This document shows positions 8,383 through 16,286 of a stretch of 64,000 nt of DNA, one piece after another. This DNA comes from Guptibacillus spartinae (GTDB lineage: Bacteria > Bacillota > Bacilli > Bacillales > Guptibacillaceae). Position numbers and translations under genes: made by a program. Under the pieces are notes generated by a model. The model ran no database searches. It was not told where the DNA came from and saw only the letters and a program-made list of their open reading frames with translations. Location: contig NZ_JAQQWU010000005.1 of assembly GCF_028610625.1 (NCBI RefSeq), forward strand, positions 62,001 through 126,000, given 5' to 3'. Numbering within the stretch: the first letter of the stretch is position 1; each line of letters starts with the position of its first letter.

Positions 8383-10206
8383 CTATAGATCCTTCTCGGA
8401 AAAATAATTTACCTGAGGTTGCTGCGTCTGACCGCCAACCTCTCTTCCTTTTTCTTTCACAGCATCTTTCGCTCGGCGTACCGCATGACCGTACTTACGC
8501 TCCCAGCTTTTCGTTGCAGCGGCAAATGCAATCAACGTCACGACCGCAAGTGCTCCTGTCGCTGGTAAGAACGATGGTGAGATCATTCCGTCTGCATACG
8601 CAACGCCAATTGGCGAGAAGAGAAGGTACGTTTCGCAAATGCTAGCGATGAGTAGGATCCCTGCAGGCACGCTATACTTCCACGGCGTCATGTTCACTTT
8701 AGACGCTTTCGGGAAAATATAGGCTTTCTCTTGTGGCTTCCAATAAGCAATCCCAAACATGATAGCCACTTCCGCTACGAATAGAATACCGTAAATATGG
8801 ATGAAATGGATGTTAACCGGAATGCCAAAGAGCTGTTCCGTTCCCCAAACCATCATATAGTAAGCGACCACATGAAAAATGATCGCAACTTTCGCGGCTA
8901 GTGCTGGTACCTTTTTCGATAGAATACCGATTAAGACTACCGCCACGATCGGGATGTTGAAAAAGCCAGTGAATTTACGAATTAAATCCCATAGGCCATT
9001 CGGTGCATACATGAGCATTGGTGAGACAAAAAACGTCACAATGGCAATGATCGAACCGAACCATTTACTTGCGGTGATGAGCTGTTCATCTGTCGCATCT
9101 TTTTTCATTGCCGGTTTGTAAATATCAAGGGCAAACATGGTTGAAGCACTATTTAATAGTGAGTTATACGAACTTAATACAGCTCCAAGCAAAACAGCGA
9201 GGAAAAAGCCAGATAAGTAAGACGGAAGCACGTTCATCACAAGCGTCGGATACGCCAGGTCAACGGACTTTAGTTCCCCACTATAAAGGTGAAACGCGAT
9301 CACTCCAGGAACCATCATAAAAATCGGGATCAGTAGTTTAAAGAATCCTGAGAAAATAACCCCTTTTTGACCTTCTTTTAAACTTTGTGCTCCGAGCGTA
9401 CGCTGGATCACGTACTGGTTTGTTGCCCAGTAGAACATATTCGCAATGATCAGGCCTGTAAAAATCGTACCGAATGGAACAGAGTCTTCCGGCCCGCCAA
9501 TTGCATTAAGCTTTTCTGGATTTGTAGTTGTAATGGTTTTGACACCATCGAGAAATGCACCGTTTCCAAGTGCAATCAGCCCAAGGATTGGAACTAGCGC
9601 GCCTACAATGAGTAGCCCAACCCCATTAATCGTATCCGATACAGCAACCGCTTTTAAACCACCGAAGATCGCATATACTGCGCCGATAATGCCGATGCCC
9701 CAAATGACGACCCAGATGGACTGAGTATATGTAATGTTTAAAATATCCGGCACATCAAACAGCTTAAGCACCGCAAGGGCACCAGAATAAAGCATAGATG
9801 GAATCGTTACCAGAACGTACCCAACCATAAACAAAACAACGGTATAGCGTCTTACTCCTTCGTCAAATCGTTTACTCAGAAATTCAGGCAGTGTCGTGAT
9901 CGACATATTCAAGTACTTTGGCAACAAGTAAAGTCCCATCAAAACGACGGCTACCCCCGCCGTTACTTCCCATGCCATGTTTGACAGGTTCGTGCGAAAC
10001 GCCTGACCGTTCAACCCGACTAACTGCTCAGCTGAAAGGTTTGTTAACAAAAGCGAACCGGCAATAAACCCACCGCTCAAACCTCTTCCAGCGAGAAAAT
10101 ACCCATCGGAACCGCTAGTAGTCCCTTTCGTCTTCCGATAAGCTATGTATCCAACAAGCACCATGAATGCTATACAAGATAGCAATGTAAACCAAAGTGA
10201 TTGCAT
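8383..10206 (-). CDS. SSS-family sodium:solute symporter (YidK-like)
   Basis: A 607-residue integral membrane protein with about 14 hydrophobic segments, the size and order of sodium:solute symporters. The early block GYFLAGRGLSGGFIAGSLLLTNLSAEQLVGLNGQ is typical of the sugar/YidK-like branch, and the sodium-site region of TM8 (LLGAVLSSYNSLLNSAST) is intact. It imports an organic solute, probably a sugar or sugar-like compound, with Na+; the substrate is not decided by sequence. The C-terminus has a charged cytoplasmic tail. I use the ATG at 10206 because GAGGAGGAG precedes it by about 5 nt; the longer frame adds 24 residues without a site. It is transcribed alone, with no neighbouring catabolic genes. 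Confidence 0.9.
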   Translation of the reverse strand: MQSLWFTLLSCIAFMVLVGYIAYRKTKGTTSGSDGYFLAGRGLSGGFIAGSLLLTNLSAEQLVGLNGQAFRTNLSNMAWEVTAGVAVVLMGLYLLPKYLNMSITTLPEFLSKRFDEGVRRYTVVLFMVGYVLVTIPSMLYSGALAVLKLFDVPDILNITYTQSIWVVIWGIGIIGAVYAIFGGLKAVAVSDTINGVGLLIVGALVPILGLIALGNGAFLDGVKTITTTNPEKLNAIGGPEDSVPFGTIFTGLIIANMFYWATNQYVIQRTLGAQSLKEGQKGVIFSGFFKLLIPIFMMVPGVIAFHLYSGELKSVDLAYPTLVMNVLPSYLSGFFLAVLLGAVLSSYNSLLNSASTMFALDIYKPAMKKDATDEQLITASKWFGSIIAIVTFFVSPMLMYAPNGLWDLIRKFTGFFNIPIVAVVLIGILSKKVPALAAKVAIIFHVVAYYMMVWGTEQLFGIPVNIHFIHIYGILFVAEVAIMFGIAYWKPQEKAYIFPKASKVNMTPWKYSVPAGILLIASICETYLLFSPIGVAYADGMISPSFLPATGALAVVTLIAFAAATKSWERKYGHAVRRAKDAVKEKGREVGGQTQQPQVNYFSEKDL

Positions 10207-10384
10207 CTTGACTCCTCCTCTACCCAATGAAAAATAATTTCTCGATTTATTGTAGTAGGAGGAATAACCTTTTTTCATAAGCAGTAAACATTTTTTTGAA
10301 ATGAAGTCTAAAAAAAGGTGAAAGTTAGTAGAAAAGACACGGAGATTGGAAGGAATTCTCCCAGGGATTTTAGGCTTGATCCTA

Positions 10385-10421
10385 TAAAAAAGGAACTGCC
10401 AATTCGGGCAGTCCCTTTTCT
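10385..10421 (-). terminator. Terminator of the PD-(D/E)XK-like gene
   Basis: ACTGCC/GGCAGT with flanking GG/CC (one bulged A) forms a hairpin followed on the minus strand by six T. It begins 9 nt after the stop at 10430. Confidence 0.8.
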
Positions 10422-10429
10422 CGGACAGA

Positions 10430-11620
10430 TTATTTTTTTACCAGCTGATCTACCTTTTCTGTCATCCAGTGAAAAGCCCGAGCCGCGATCAGCTGTTCAA
10501 AGTCATCCTCTAGCTCCTGCATGCAGCTTTTAAAAATCTCAACGAAGTCACTCCAATAAAAGACGGTTAACCCCTGAACGTTTGAAAAGCGATTCTCAAA
10601 CAGCTGACCTTTCTCTGTCAGTTCTCTACTATAAGTTTCTACCGCTGAAACTCCTTTCGGTGAAATCGCATCATCTAGAATCAAGAGGGAAAAGTAAAAA
10701 TCTTTTCCTTTTGCATAATGGGACCCGACGTCAAGATTTCGTAAAACCTGGTTTCTCTCCTGATCATGTGTCGTTCCAGTTGAAATGTCTGATTTGAACT
10801 TTGCTTCAATGAACCAGACAAAAGCATCACTCTCTAGTATGACATCCACTTCCGTTGTACCTTCTGCCGGTTGGTCCCCTCGTAGCGGTGGTCGAATCGA
10901 TTCCCAGAGCTTGATCGTTAAATTGTGAGGGACCTCGTTAGGGAGGATTTGTTTTTTTAGATTGAACGTTTTCTGATCAATCCCTTTTGAAATTAGTTCA
11001 GTATACCAGTACTCTGGATTGATTTGTTGAAGCGATTTAAACACATTCCACGTGATGGCGTCTTCACTATTTTCACTTCTTAAATGCTTTGTTTTCATAC
11101 TTCTCATAGCGGGTAGAATCGGATTGTACTTATCCAGTAGCAAATTGTCCCTGAAATCATCATATTCGAAGACACCGTTTTTTGAGATGGTGCCGTTTTT
11201 CGTGATTACTCGGTCTTCGGAGATGAAATCTTCAAATGAAAAGTACTGGTGACCTGGCGTGTTCGGTGTCACTTTTGGTCGGTGAGGTAATGGTGTTTCT
11301 AGGTTAAGGATCCAAAACATATAGGGTTGTCCTGGCTTTTCAAAGCCGAACCCTTTTTTTCGATCCTGGATGTAAGACAGAATTCTTTCCTGAGTGTGTG
11401 AGTCGAAACGTGTGAGGTCTGCTGATGTAGGATGATAGGGCGGCATAAGTACTAGGCGATCACGGACGGTGTAGATCGTTTCAATGAATCCACCTGTTTC
11501 ACGAAAAGCGACATACGGTGTTTCTTTGTAGAGATAATGACTGGGAAACGCATGGATCATGTGCTCATAAATGATCTTACATGTGCCACTTGCCGGGAGG
11601 GTTAACACATTTTGATTCAT
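10430..11620 (-). CDS. Orphan protein with a PD-(D/E)XK nuclease-like core
   Basis: A 396-residue soluble protein I cannot assign to a named family. The central part carries the PD-(D/E)XK pattern: a helix with an acidic residue (SEDAITWNVFKSLQ, near 186-199), D259 in TEVDVILESD, and E272-x-K274 in FIEAKFKSD. These match the acid, D and E-x-K positions of this nuclease fold. The first 150 residues are rich in aromatic residues and prolines and unknown to me. By family knowledge the fold covers restriction enzymes, repair nucleases and defence effectors; with no methylase or helicase neighbour, a role in defence is only a guess. Its ribosome binding site GGAAGTGGTGATGGG is extended. It has its own terminator. 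Confidence 0.7.
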   Translation of the reverse strand: MNQNVLTLPASGTCKIIYEHMIHAFPSHYLYKETPYVAFRETGGFIETIYTVRDRLVLMPPYHPTSADLTRFDSHTQERILSYIQDRKKGFGFEKPGQPYMFWILNLETPLPHRPKVTPNTPGHQYFSFEDFISEDRVITKNGTISKNGVFEYDDFRDNLLLDKYNPILPAMRSMKTKHLRSENSEDAITWNVFKSLQQINPEYWYTELISKGIDQKTFNLKKQILPNEVPHNLTIKLWESIRPPLRGDQPAEGTTEVDVILESDAFVWFIEAKFKSDISTGTTHDQERNQVLRNLDVGSHYAKGKDFYFSLLILDDAISPKGVSAVETYSRELTEKGQLFENRFSNVQGLTVFYWSDFVEIFKSCMQELEDDFEQLIAARAFHWMTEKVDQLVKK

Positions 11621-11752
11621 CCCATCACCACTTCCATTTAATGTATGATGCTAAATTCATTGTACTATACTTCTATCATTCAGAAGCATATAAAAAACCA
11701 CATGAACCTTAATTTCATGTGGGGGAGCGTGATTGCAATAGGCTGGTAATCC

Positions 11753-11947
11753 TTACATGTTCTTTTTTAAATCTTTCAATTTTTGTCTAAAAACTAACAG
11801 TACCAGACCACCAACAATGACCCATACAAAATAGAGCGTTGGGAGAGCAAGGTCGTTCAAAACAGCATAAATGCCAATCAGACATACGCCAACTAAATAA
11901 AGGCAACCAAGTAGCAGGTACATTTTTTTGATTACTGAAAAATTCAT
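11753..11947 (-). CDS. Small two-TM membrane protein
   Basis: A 64-residue protein with two hydrophobic segments (about 8-30 and 37-54) and a basic tail (RQKLKDLKKNM), so it is probably a small inner-membrane hairpin. It follows the 392-residue membrane protein by 25 bp and has AAAGGGAGATGG upstream, so the two form an operon. The function is unknown. Confidence 0.65.
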   Translation of the reverse strand: MNFSVIKKMYLLLGCLYLVGVCLIGIYAVLNDLALPTLYFVWVIVGGLVLLVFRQKLKDLKKNM

Positions 11948-11972
11948 CTTTCCATCTCCCTTTCAAGAAACG

Positions 11973-13151
11973 TTACTTAAATCGAACCCATTCCACTTCC
12001 CTCAACGCTTCATTTATCACAAACTCCAGCTGGTGGGGCTGATCGCCATAGGGCGTTTTGACTGTTACTTCCCATTTCTGACCGTTTTGATTGATGGCTA
12101 CCTCAGGTGTTTCTGTTAATACCTTATAGTAGGTCTCCTTTTTCACTTCCTCTTTATTCCCATCTTTCGTTAAAAAAATGCTCCCGTCTTTTTCAAGTCC
12201 GAGTTTATCTCCACGATGCTTGATTAACCAATCCTTGATTTCCGATGATTGCTGCTGGGCGATATCGAGGATGTTGTCTTCTGTCAGCTGAGGGATCTTA
12301 TTCAACACATCAAAAAGGAAATCTGTTTGACCCTTACAGTTACCATGACACACCGTGACAACAATCGCATCTGTTGGTAACTCACTATTTTTCATTTCTC
12401 GCTTACCAGCGGTATCAATGAGGTAAGCGGGAACATCGATTTGCGAATAGCGTGTTCTCTGTCCACTTGCCTTAAGGTGGTACGCATCGATTCCCTTCTC
12501 ATCTAGCATTGGTTTCTCAATGAGATCAAGTTGTTTCAAGAAAAAAGGTGTTTCTGTTAGCGTTTCTGATGCAATATGTATTGCTTCTGTTCCAACCTTC
12601 TTTCGCTCAACGATGAACGTCTTGTCATGATCAGAAAGAGTAATATGATAGCGACTTTTTTCTGGCATTGTCCTTTCTTCGATGTCCATAGTTAAGTCTC
12701 TGATTTTTCCCTTATCACTTATTTCCATATTAAAATCAATCACCTTCGAAGTGTTTCCCACTTCTCCCAGTTTACTTTGAATGTTCTCCCATTCTTGAGC
12801 AAGGCTGCCTTCGTAGAAGTTCGTGTTTTGTACTTGAATTTCCTTTGGTTGTTCGTATATGTAGGTCTGCACCCATGGAACAATGGTTGAGATAACATAA
12901 ATCACTAAACCTAAATAAACCGCACGCTTCTTTGCCTTTGCATTAACTTTTATATTTCTGAAGAACAATAAATAAATGAGGAAGCCAAACGGTAACTTCC
13001 ATTCATTAAACTGAAATGAAAACCCTCCAAGAATCGTATAGCCGATGAGTTTCCACATTAAAGAAGGCTCAAATTCATCTGATTTCCGGTAAATTAAGAT
13101 TGTGAGAATTAAAATAACGAGGTAGAAAAACACCCCGATCACATTGTTCAT
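11973..13151 (-). CDS. Membrane-anchored protein of unknown function
   Basis: A 392-residue protein with three or four N-terminal membrane segments (about 4-22, 31-64 and 73-95), followed by a hydrophilic extracytoplasmic domain of about 300 residues. That domain includes a strand-rich part (VIDFNMEISDKGKIRDLTMDI) and a CHGNCKGQTDF motif with two cysteines. I do not recognise the family. AAGGAGTGAAACG precedes the ATG. A GTGCCTGTCACC element lies 23 nt before the start. It heads a two-gene operon with the small membrane protein at 11753. Confidence 0.7.
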   Translation of the reverse strand: MNNVIGVFFYLVILILTILIYRKSDEFEPSLMWKLIGYTILGGFSFQFNEWKLPFGFLIYLLFFRNIKVNAKAKKRAVYLGLVIYVISTIVPWVQTYIYEQPKEIQVQNTNFYEGSLAQEWENIQSKLGEVGNTSKVIDFNMEISDKGKIRDLTMDIEERTMPEKSRYHITLSDHDKTFIVERKKVGTEAIHIASETLTETPFFLKQLDLIEKPMLDEKGIDAYHLKASGQRTRYSQIDVPAYLIDTAGKREMKNSELPTDAIVVTVCHGNCKGQTDFLFDVLNKIPQLTEDNILDIAQQQSSEIKDWLIKHRGDKLGLEKDGSIFLTKDGNKEEVKKETYYKVLTETPEVAINQNGQKWEVTVKTPYGDQPHQLEFVINEALREVEWVRFK

Positions 13152-13173
13152 CGTTTCACTCCTTCATTGAGCA

Positions 13174-13215
13174 GTGCCTGTCACCACCCGGATTCAGTCG
13201 AACATTGTCGAATAA
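13174..13215 (-). repeat. GTGCCTGTCACCACCCGG element
   Basis: A block of about 42 bp. GTGCCTGTCACCACCCGG starts at 13174 and is followed by a divergent stretch and ATTGTCGA. The same layout recurs at 15414-15455, again just upstream of a minus-strand start codon. GGTG and CACC form a short inverted repeat. Confidence 0.6.
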
Positions 13216-13316
13216 ATCCACCCTTTTCTCATTGGTCCTTCCCACCGCTATTTGTGCTCTCCTTTTAACTGCACTATAATGAAGGGCAGGCAGCGTAAAC
13301 GAGAAAGGAGAACGAA

Positions 13317-13619
13317 ATGTTTAATAGCTATCGCTCAAAGAGAACGACGTGGAGAACAGGTTTCTTCATCTTTATTAGCATTCTAACAACTTTCGCTATG
13401 TTTCTGATCGATCCGGTGTCTTCTCGATCCGGTGAATCAGCCGCATTATATATCATGATTTTCATCCTTGTCAGTTGTTTACTATCCATTTTATTTGCAT
13501 TTGTTGTCTATCGAACGAGTGATGAGAAAAAGGGCTGGGCTACAATTGGACTGCTTTTCACGTTTTTCAACGTTTCTGTAATCGCTTACTTCACTTGGGT
13601 CGGAATAAGCCTCGTTTAA
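13317..13619 (+). CDS. Small three-TM membrane protein
   Basis: A 100-residue protein with three hydrophobic segments (about 13-31, 41-66 and 76-98) separated by short basic loops; the second loop is RTSDEKKG. AAAGGAGAACGAA precedes the ATG. It stands alone, converges on the esterase gene, and shares the terminator at 13654-13706. I do not recognise a family. Confidence 0.65.
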   Translation: MFNSYRSKRTTWRTGFFIFISILTTFAMFLIDPVSSRSGESAALYIMIFILVSCLLSILFAFVVYRTSDEKKGWATIGLLFTFFNVSVIAYFTWVGISLV

Positions 13620-13653
13620 TATGCATTACTACAATACCGTACCATTTTAGGAA

Positions 13654-13706
13654 TAAAAAAACAGGCCTTGATTCCTCCTCAAACCAGGAATCAAAGCCAT
13701 TTTTTA
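13654..13706. terminator. Bidirectional terminator
   Basis: GGCCTTGATTCCT (13664-13676) pairs with AGGAATCAAAGCC (13686-13698), with A7 before and T6 after. It serves the gene ending at 13619 (+) and the esterase ending at 13734 (-). Confidence 0.9.
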
Positions 13707-13733
13707 TGAAAACCAAGCCGCTTAACAACAAAT

Positions 13734-15395
13734 CTATCGATATAACGCCATAAACCGTTCCATATAATACGTAAATGTCTGATTGTAATAACCAGCAAAG
13801 TAGAAATCACTTCCATGGTTTCCGAATGGCATATAAATTACCGCAGCTTTTTTATTATCATGTTCCGCATATGTTTCTTTAAAAGATGCCGCCGTTTCAT
13901 ACCCAACATATGTGTCGTGCGTACCGTGGAAAAGAAGCGCTGGCGGGCTATCTTTACTCACAAGCTGTTCCGGCCAGAGCAGCTCCTCTGTGCCAGGGAT
14001 ACCGCCAAGTGCGGGCCCTTTGTTTGCCGGATAATAAGGGATTAGTCCCTTCACCTTAAGTTCATCTGAAAACCAGTCTTTATACTTTCCTTCCGCCATC
14101 GCAAGAGCGCTCGCCGTTGCGAGATGCCCGCCTGCCGATCCTCCTGAGATGAAGGTTGTCGAAAGATCCAAACCATATTCCTCTGCATGCTCCGCTAAAT
14201 ACTGCGTAAAGAGCCCAATGTGACGAACCTGATCATCAATTGAAAAGGGCCCTCTCACATGATCTGGAACGGGGCTTAGATCATAGGAACTCAGCGTCGT
14301 TAGCCCATATTGAATATCAAAAACCGCATAGCCCTGGTTCGCAAAATACGTATTTTGCTGCATGACGTTCGCATCACCTTTTTCTCCATTTGCCCACGAT
14401 CCTCCATGGATCCGAATTAGAACAGGCAGCTTTCCATCCTTTTCAATTGGGAAAAAGGAATCAAAGCGTAGCTCAACGCCATCGTCCACACCTTCCGTTC
14501 CTTCATAAAACAGCACATCCTTTTCCCCTTCCACATCAGCTGGTGGAATGCCAAGAAAATAAGCAGGAAGAGTAAATGGCGATTGTTGAAATTCAGACGA
14601 ATCCAACGATGATGAATTCCACTGTGCAAAAGCCGCTTCTACCTGTTCCTCTCCCTGATCAATGAGTATAGGGACAGATAAAAGCGGGAGAAAATGAACA
14701 AACGTAATCGCAAACCCGCCGATCATCGCAGTTTTTCTTAATGCGGGACGCTGTTTTTTCCACATCTTGCTTCCTTGTATAATCAGAACGGTACTTGCTA
14801 AGAAAACGAATGCGTAAAACAAAGCGAGCTGGTTTACGTAAGGTCCATAGCCGCCGTTTTCGTAACGGAAGAGAATCATAGAACTTGTAAAAAGACCGAC
14901 AAGCAATACAACGACATTTCCCCATATCAACATCTCAGAAAACCATCTCGGGATGCCGTTCACTCTACCTCTTCGCTCCTTCTCCATTCTCCATGCAAAA
15001 ATAAGCGTACCTATATGAACGAGAAGGAACAAACAAGGGATCAAGATAGGCAAGCTGCTTGATTCACCCGGATACTGATTTGAAAGCTGAAAATTTAATA
15101 GACCTATTAAAATCAAAGTAAAAGGAAGAAACAACAGATACAGCGTACTCGTCATGCGGAGTTTGCGTTTCTTAAGCACGCCTAGGATGCTCAATACAAG
15201 CATGACGAGAAACAAAACCCCAAACACATTCCAAATCGGACTAGTATTTCGAAATGAAAGATAAAACAAACTAAAAAGCAGATTCATCCCCGCAAGAACT
15301 TGAATGACTTTCCAGTAGGAAGTTTGTAAGATGAATTTCTTAAATAATGGCGACTTCGTTTCGTACTCCACATTTGATTCAAGTTCAGAAGACAT
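13734..15395 (-). CDS. Polytopic membrane protein fused to an alpha/beta-hydrolase esterase
   Basis: A 553-residue protein. The first 245 or so residues hold about eight hydrophobic segments; the rest is an alpha/beta hydrolase of the HSL/esterase type. It has the oxyanion-hole HGGSWANGEKGD (near 320), the nucleophile elbow SGGSAGGHLA (near 410), an aspartate in FHGTHDTYVGYE and a histidine in FGNHGSDF, so a complete Ser-Asp-His triad can be drawn. It probably hydrolyses ester substrates at the membrane; the substrate is unknown. The start ATG follows GGGGGG by 7 nt. A GTGCCTGTCACC element lies 19 nt upstream. The fusion of a multi-TM module with a carboxylesterase recurs in bacilli, but no role is established that I know of. 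Confidence 0.85.
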   Translation of the reverse strand: MSSELESNVEYETKSPLFKKFILQTSYWKVIQVLAGMNLLFSLFYLSFRNTSPIWNVFGVLFLVMLVLSILGVLKKRKLRMTSTLYLLFLPFTLILIGLLNFQLSNQYPGESSSLPILIPCLFLLVHIGTLIFAWRMEKERRGRVNGIPRWFSEMLIWGNVVVLLVGLFTSSMILFRYENGGYGPYVNQLALFYAFVFLASTVLIIQGSKMWKKQRPALRKTAMIGGFAITFVHFLPLLSVPILIDQGEEQVEAAFAQWNSSSLDSSEFQQSPFTLPAYFLGIPPADVEGEKDVLFYEGTEGVDDGVELRFDSFFPIEKDGKLPVLIRIHGGSWANGEKGDANVMQQNTYFANQGYAVFDIQYGLTTLSSYDLSPVPDHVRGPFSIDDQVRHIGLFTQYLAEHAEEYGLDLSTTFISGGSAGGHLATASALAMAEGKYKDWFSDELKVKGLIPYYPANKGPALGGIPGTEELLWPEQLVSKDSPPALLFHGTHDTYVGYETAASFKETYAEHDNKKAAVIYMPFGNHGSDFYFAGYYNQTFTYYMERFMALYR

Positions 15396-15413
15396 GATAG
15401 AACCCCCCTATAA

Positions 15414-15455
15414 GTGCCTGTCACCACCCGGTTTAAGGCGGATATTGTCGATATT
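15414..15455 (-). repeat. GTGCCTGTCACCACCCGG element, second copy
   Basis: GTGCCTGTCACCACCCGG at 15414-15431 is identical to 13174-13191 over 18 bp. A diverged stretch and the conserved ATTGTCGA follow. It lies 19 nt upstream of the esterase start codon. Confidence 0.6.
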
Positions 15456-15601
15456 TGCAAAGTAGAAAGATATAGCAATGATACCCTATGTTCGAATAAT
15501 ACAACCAGTCAAACACTCTACTAATCCTAATTTTGTTATAATGACCATAATTAAACAGAAGCGCCACTAACAATTAATCTATAAAAAAGGACTGAAGCTC
15601 T

Positions 15602-16132
15602 ATGCCCTCACAGTATTTCATCGGCATTACGCCACCACTCGACTATGTAAAAAAGGTCGAGAACTTCCAACATCAGTGGCTAGATTCTCTGATCGTCGAA
15701 CCGCATATTACGCTAAAAGCACAGGGGGGTTTAACACATGATCGGGAATGGGTTGAAAAAGTGAAGTGGGTTTGTAAAAGCACGCAGCCGTTCACGATTT
15801 CATTAGCCAAACCGAACTACTTCGGTGATAACATTCTCTACTTAAGCGTTCGATCTAATGAGCTGTATCCCTTGCACGAAGCGATTGTTAAAGCGATCTC
15901 CCCTTCCGAACAACTCATCAATCACTATTTTGAACTGGAGGATTTCGTTGCGCACCTAACGCTTGGAAAAGAACAGCATGGTTTAACGAAAGAGGAGCTA
16001 AGGGATATGGAGGATGCAGCTGAGAAAGAGCTAACGCCGTACCCTACTTTCCTAGTAAAATCTGTGCAAGTTTACGAGCTACGCCCTAACAGCAACCGTT
16101 ACGAGCCGCTACTTGAAATCCCTCTAGGCTGA
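15602..16132 (+). CDS. 2H phosphoesterase, 2'-5' RNA ligase family
   Basis: A 176-residue soluble protein with the two H-x-T/S-x motifs that define the 2H (LigT-like) superfamily: PHITLK near 37-42 and AHLTLG near 120-125. Such proteins hydrolyse or form 2'-5' phosphodiester or 2',3'-cyclic phosphate bonds in RNA or nucleotides; the physiological substrate of this branch is unknown. Length and motif spacing are normal. It is monocistronic, with AAAAAAGGACTGAAGCTCT before the ATG. It is not a close match to B. subtilis YjcG as I recall it. Confidence 0.85.
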   Translation: MPSQYFIGITPPLDYVKKVENFQHQWLDSLIVEPHITLKAQGGLTHDREWVEKVKWVCKSTQPFTISLAKPNYFGDNILYLSVRSNELYPLHEAIVKAISPSEQLINHYFELEDFVAHLTLGKEQHGLTKEELRDMEDAAEKELTPYPTFLVKSVQVYELRPNSNRYEPLLEIPLG

Positions 16133-16149
16133 AACCACAACATATTTTA

Positions 16150-16189
16150 ACCACCCCTTCTTGTTCCATTTGAATAAGTGGGGGTTTTG
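16150..16189 (+). terminator. Possible terminator after the 2H phosphoesterase
   Basis: AACCACCCCTT and AAGTGGGGGTT can pair imperfectly around a loop of about 15 nt, followed by TTTTG. It is weak but well placed, 20 nt past the stop codon. Confidence 0.4.
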
Positions 16190-16286
16190 CGTGCTCATCC
16201 TCAACTTCATCTGATCAAAATTAAAAATACTTCTTCTCATCCCCACATAAAATGAACAAAACGCTGTATAAAAAGGGGTGACACAC

